Source: G963422745 sp965214285
Lineage (GTDB): Bacteria; Actinomycetota; Acidimicrobiia; Acidimicrobiales; Aldehydirespiratoraceae
Assembly (NCBI GenBank): GCA_965214285.1
Contig: OZ243946.1
Location: forward strand, 1,178,001 to 1,242,000
Direction of reading: 5' to 3'
DNA length: 64,000 nucleotides
Position 1 is the stretch's first letter, and each line of letters opens with the position of its first letter. The notes below the pieces were generated by a model that was given only the letters and a program-made list of their open reading frames with translations, made no database searches and had not been told where the DNA came from. Both the position numbers and the translations under genes were made by a program. Below are positions 61,258 to 64,000 of this stretch, piece after piece.

Positions 61258-62010
61258 GTGACTTCCGCAGGTGTCTGGGTGATCGTCACCGCTGCTGGCT
61301 CGGGCAGCCGCTTCGGCGCCCTCAAGCAGTTCGCCGAGCTGACCGGGTCCACGGTGATCGAGCGAGCGATCGCGGCGGCCGCAGGCTGCGCCGAGGGCGT
61401 GGTGCTGGTGCTGCCCGATGACGCGGCGCTTGGCGATGCGACCGGCCCGGCGGGAGGTTCGGCCGGCGCGGATGACACTGCGGGCTCGGGTGACGAGGCT
61501 GCGCCGGCGGGCAGTGCTGTTGATGTTGTCGAGGCCGGCGCCGAGCTGCGGACCGTGCCGGGAGCGGCGACCCGTTCGGGCTCGGTGCGCTGCGGCCTGG
61601 CGGCCGTGCCCGAGGCCGCCGAGATCGTGGTCGTACACGACGCAGCCCGCCCTCTGGCAGCGCCCGGCCTGTTCACAGCGGTGATCGCAGCCGTGCGCAG
61701 CGGCGCAGACGCGGCGGTGCCTGCGGTGCCGCTCGTCGACACGATCCGCCGCCGTGACGGCGGCACGGTCGACCGTGACGAGCTGGCGGCCGTGCAGACC
61801 CCGCAGGCGTTCACGGCCGAGGCCCTGCGCCGGGCCCACGCATCCGGCGGCGAGGCGACCGACGACGCCACGCTGGTCGAGTCAGCAGGTGGCACAGTTG
61901 TGCTCGTGGACGGCGATCCGCGCAACATCAAGATCACCACGCCCAGTGACCTCGTGGTCGCACAGGCCCTGCTGGCCGCCGACGCCGCGGAAACAGGCGC
62001 CGCGCTATGA
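61258..62010 (+). CDS. ispD: 2-C-methyl-D-erythritol 4-phosphate cytidylyltransferase
   Basis: CTP transfer step of the MEP isoprenoid pathway. 250 residues from GTG 61258 (VTSAGVWVIVTAAGSGSRFG). Motifs: AAGSGSRFGALKQFAELTG, TRSGSVRCGLAAVP, VVVHDAARPLAAPGLF, AAVPAVPLVDTIRR, LAAVQTPQAFTAEALRRAH and GDPRNIKITTPSDLVVA. An acidic Gly/Ala/Asp insert after LPDD (GGSAGADDTAGSGDEAA) is unusual. TACAAC lies 7 nt upstream, so possibly leaderless. Overlaps ispF by 4 nt. Confidence 0.95.
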   Translation: MTSAGVWVIVTAAGSGSRFGALKQFAELTGSTVIERAIAAAAGCAEGVVLVLPDDAALGDATGPAGGSAGADDTAGSGDEAAPAGSAVDVVEAGAELRTVPGAATRSGSVRCGLAAVPEAAEIVVVHDAARPLAAPGLFTAVIAAVRSGADAAVPAVPLVDTIRRRDGGTVDRDELAAVQTPQAFTAEALRRAHASGGEATDDATLVESAGGTVVLVDGDPRNIKITTPSDLVVAQALLAADAAETGAAL

Positions 62011-62501
62011 CCGCTGACGGCGACCGCCCGCCGTTTCGGGTCGGGATGGGATTCGACATCCACGCCCGCAGCGACGATCCGGACCGGGTGCTGGTGCTCG
62101 GCGGGGTGCGCTTCGACGACGAGGTCGGCCTCACAGCCCACAGCGACGGCGACGTGGTGGCCCACGCCTGCGCCGAGGCGCTGCTGGGAGCGGCCGGCCT
62201 GGGCGACATCGGCGAGATGTTCCCCGACACCGACCCGGCGCTGGCAAGCGCGGACAGCATCGGCCTGCTGCGCCGCGTTGCCGCCGCCGTGGTTGATGCG
62301 GGCTGGCAGCCCGGCAACGTCGACTGCTCGGTGGTGCTCGACTCGCCGAGGATCGCGCCCGTCAAGGCCCGCATGCAGCAGCGCCTCTCCGAAGCCATCG
62401 GTGCGCCGGTGACGGTCAGCGGCCGGCGCAGCGAGGGCCTGGGCGCTCTCGGGCGGGGCGAGGGCATCGCCGCCTGGGCCGTCGCGCTCGTCTGGCGATG
62501 A
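62007..62501 (+). CDS. ispF: 2-C-methyl-D-erythritol 2,4-cyclodiphosphate synthase
   Basis: Next-but-one MEP step, releasing CMP. 164 residues, typical length. Metal ligands in VGMGFDIHARSDDPD and LTAHSDGDVVAHACAEALLG; LGDIGEMFPDTDPALASADS and SGRRSEGLGALGRGEGIAAW follow. Overlaps ispD and rlmB by ATGA on each side, a coupled three-gene operon. Confidence 0.97.
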   Translation: MTADGDRPPFRVGMGFDIHARSDDPDRVLVLGGVRFDDEVGLTAHSDGDVVAHACAEALLGAAGLGDIGEMFPDTDPALASADSIGLLRRVAAAVVDAGWQPGNVDCSVVLDSPRIAPVKARMQQRLSEAIGAPVTVSGRRSEGLGALGRGEGIAAWAVALVWR

Positions 62502-63529
62502 CCGCCAAGTCCCGGCCCTCCGGCGGCAAGCCCCGCAGCCGCCCAGCCAAGGGTCGATCCGGCGGCGCAGCGAACCGTCAGGCCGGCGCCCCCTCCAAGG
62601 GTCCGGCCAAGAGCAGAGCCGGCGGCAAGGGCCGGCCCAAGCAGTCCGCCGGCCCGCGACAGTCAGCCGGTCGCAAGCAGGCCCGCAAAGGCCCGCCGCG
62701 CCGCGGCGCACCCCGCCGCAAAGGACAGCGAGGCAGCACCCCGCTGCGCAGCGACGACGCCGACCGGCGCAAGACCCTGGGCGGCGAGCAGGTCGAGGGC
62801 CGCCACGCAGTCCGCGAGCTGCTCATGGCGGGCACCCGGCGCACCCGGGAGGTCGTGTTCGCAGCCGACCTCGACCCGGCCCCGATCCTCGACGACATCA
62901 TCGACCTCGCCGATGAGCTCAAGGTGCCGATGCGCGAGATTTCGCGCAGCAGGTTCGAGTCGATGACCCGCACCGACGGCGCCCAAGGCGTCGTGGCAAG
63001 CGCCGCCCCGCTGCGACCCGTCGATCTCGCCGAGCTGCTAGAGCCCGACACCGACGGCACGGCGCCGTTCCTGCTGTTGCTCGACAGCGTGACCGACCCC
63101 CGCAATCTGGGCGCCATCCTGCGCACCGCCGAGTGCGCCGGCGTGAGCGGCGTGGTCCTGCCCCGCCACCGGGCCGCCCGCATCACGCCCACGGTCGCCA
63201 AGGCGTCCGCCGGCGCGGTCGAGCATCTGCGCATGGCCGTCGTCGGCGGGCTGGCGGCGGCGATGAAGACCATCAGCGCCAAGGGCATCTGGACCGTGGG
63301 GCTCGACTCGACCGGCGACCGTTCGGTGTTCGACCTGGCGATGGCCGCCGAGCCGCTGGCGCTGGTGCTCGGCGCCGAGGGGGCGGGCCTGTCGCGGCTG
63401 GTGCGAGAGCGCTGCGACACCGTGGCAGCCATCCCGCTCAACGGCGTGATCGCCTCGCTGAATGTCGCCAACGCGGCCGCCGTTGCCTGTTTCGAGATTG
63501 CCCGGCAGCGCAGCCGACCGCTGCGCTAG
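62498..63529 (+). CDS. rlmB: 23S rRNA 2'-O-methyltransferase of the TrmH/RlmB family
   Basis: SpoU-type methyltransferase; 343 residues. The first ~90 are Arg/Lys/Gly/Pro-rich and disordered (GGKPRSRPAKGRSGGAANRQ), an RNA-binding tail common in actinobacterial homologues. Then the substrate-binding domain (EGRHAVRELLMAGTRRTREV) and the knotted core: LLLDSVTDPRNLGAILRTAE, LVLGAEGAGLSRLVRERCDT and IPLNGVIASLNVANAAAVAC. Methylates a ribose in 23S rRNA, probably the equivalent of G2251. Its TAG stop forms part of the next gene's TAGCTT -10. Confidence 0.93.
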   Translation: MTAKSRPSGGKPRSRPAKGRSGGAANRQAGAPSKGPAKSRAGGKGRPKQSAGPRQSAGRKQARKGPPRRGAPRRKGQRGSTPLRSDDADRRKTLGGEQVEGRHAVRELLMAGTRRTREVVFAADLDPAPILDDIIDLADELKVPMREISRSRFESMTRTDGAQGVVASAAPLRPVDLAELLEPDTDGTAPFLLLLDSVTDPRNLGAILRTAECAGVSGVVLPRHRAARITPTVAKASAGAVEHLRMAVVGGLAAAMKTISAKGIWTVGLDSTGDRSVFDLAMAAEPLALVLGAEGAGLSRLVRERCDTVAAIPLNGVIASLNVANAAAVACFEIARQRSRPLR

Positions 63530-63538
63530 CTTGCGGCC

Positions 63539-64000
63539 ATGCAACCCCCGGGCAGCGAGGTCGCCCGCAGCGAAGACCTCGACTTCATGTCCGATGCGCC
63601 GCCAAGGCGCTTTCGTGACGCCCGCCCTGCGCTGAAGCTGCTGGGCGTCGTGCTGGTCACCTGCGTGGTCGCGGGCGCGGCGGGGCTGTGGATCGGGAGC
63701 AGGGTCCGCTCGCCGGCGCAGATCGCCGCGGAGGCCGAGGCGCCCCCGGCGTCGCTCATCACGGCCGCCGTCGAAGAGCGGGTCATCACCGAGCGCTTCA
63801 GCGTCGTCGGCCACATCCGCGTCGGGCAGGTCAGCGACGCCTCGCTGCTGCCCCCCGAGGGCGGATCGTCGGTGGTGACGCTGCTGGCTGCCGAAGCGGG
63901 CGACACGATCGGCGCCGGGGCGCTGCTGGCTGAGGTCGCAGGCCGCCCGGTCTTTGCCGTGCACGGGCTGACCCCCGTGTACCGCACGATCAGCCCCGGC
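63539..64000 (+). CDS. membrane-anchored envelope/efflux adaptor-like protein (3' end outside window)
   Basis: 154 codons visible. Cytoplasmic N-terminus MQPPGSEVARSEDLDFMSDA, one membrane helix LLGVVLVTCVVAGAAGLWIG, then an extracytoplasmic part: ASLITAAVEERVITERFSVV and LLAAEAGDTIGAGALLAEVA, followed by GRPVFAVHGLTPVYRTISPG. The last stretch resembles lipoyl/HlyD-like domains of actinobacterial peptidoglycan-binding and RND-type periplasmic adaptors. ATG 63539, 6 nt after TAGCTT. Continues past the window. Confidence 0.75.
   Translation, partial: MQPPGSEVARSEDLDFMSDAPPRRFRDARPALKLLGVVLVTCVVAGAAGLWIGSRVRSPAQIAAEAEAPPASLITAAVEERVITERFSVVGHIRVGQVSDASLLPPEGGSSVVTLLAAEAGDTIGAGALLAEVAGRPVFAVHGLTPVYRTISPG

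Overview
The window is high-GC actinobacterial chromosome. A mycothiol glycosyltransferase gene (mshA) beside a YbjN-type gene, a DUF5318 gene, a DUF222/HNH (13E12-type) gene, a rex-hemA-hemC-hemD cluster, an F420-type luciferase-like oxidoreductase and many apparently leaderless promoters fit an actinobacterium. The mix of CaiB, BVMO and MpaB-type genes with a glutaminyl-tRNA synthetase suggests an Acidimicrobiia-like lineage. That placement is inference, because no rRNA gene is present.

Layout. 1-566: three tandem small acidic proteins. 568-4306: hemD-hemC-hemA-rex on the minus strand, with a Rex operator on the rex promoter. 4327-11629: acyl-CoA ligase, SAM hydrolase, proC, ybjN, mshA, moaD, a histidine phosphatase and a zinc peptidase. 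11870-14156: a DUF222/HNH gene preceded by two decayed copies of its own promoter and 5' end. 14289-18795: BVMO, gamma-glutamyltransferase and a lipoprotein. 18862-26812: a nitrogen-heterocycle catabolic cluster, with a regulator divergent from four hydrolase and molybdenum-enzyme genes. 26919-36363: mixed metabolism, a VapBC-like pair, aat, a CaiB-type CoA-transferase and glnS. 36772-37721: an alanine-rich repeat protein and three tRNAs.

37930-51621 is the accessory region. It holds a Fic gene with a palindromic operator, a sigma factor fused in frame to a decaying second copy of itself, a complete IS3-family element with 3-bp target duplication, and a type I restriction-modification locus. 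The hsdM start of that locus lies between a 30-G tract and a 9-G tract. Next come an unclassified gene with a HEPN-like RNase motif flanked by 40-bp direct repeats, a remnant of a second Fic gene, and an XRE/ImmA-type antitoxin whose toxin seems to be lost. I consider the restriction locus plus the HEPN cassette the best candidate for an undescribed, switchable defence system.

52009-64000 returns to core genes: tRNA-Asp and tRNA-Phe, an alpha/beta hydrolase, a membrane-anchored MurF-like ligase with a Ddl-like ligase, an Old-Yellow-Enzyme family reductase, cca, a histone-deacetylase-like gene, ispD-ispF-rlmB, and the start of an envelope protein.

Two signals recur across the window. First, many starts lie 6 or 7 nt after a TANNNT hexamer, as expected for leaderless mRNAs. 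Second, several short spacers after genes are tandem repeats whose unit contains TGA, so stop codons are reiterated downstream of the gene.
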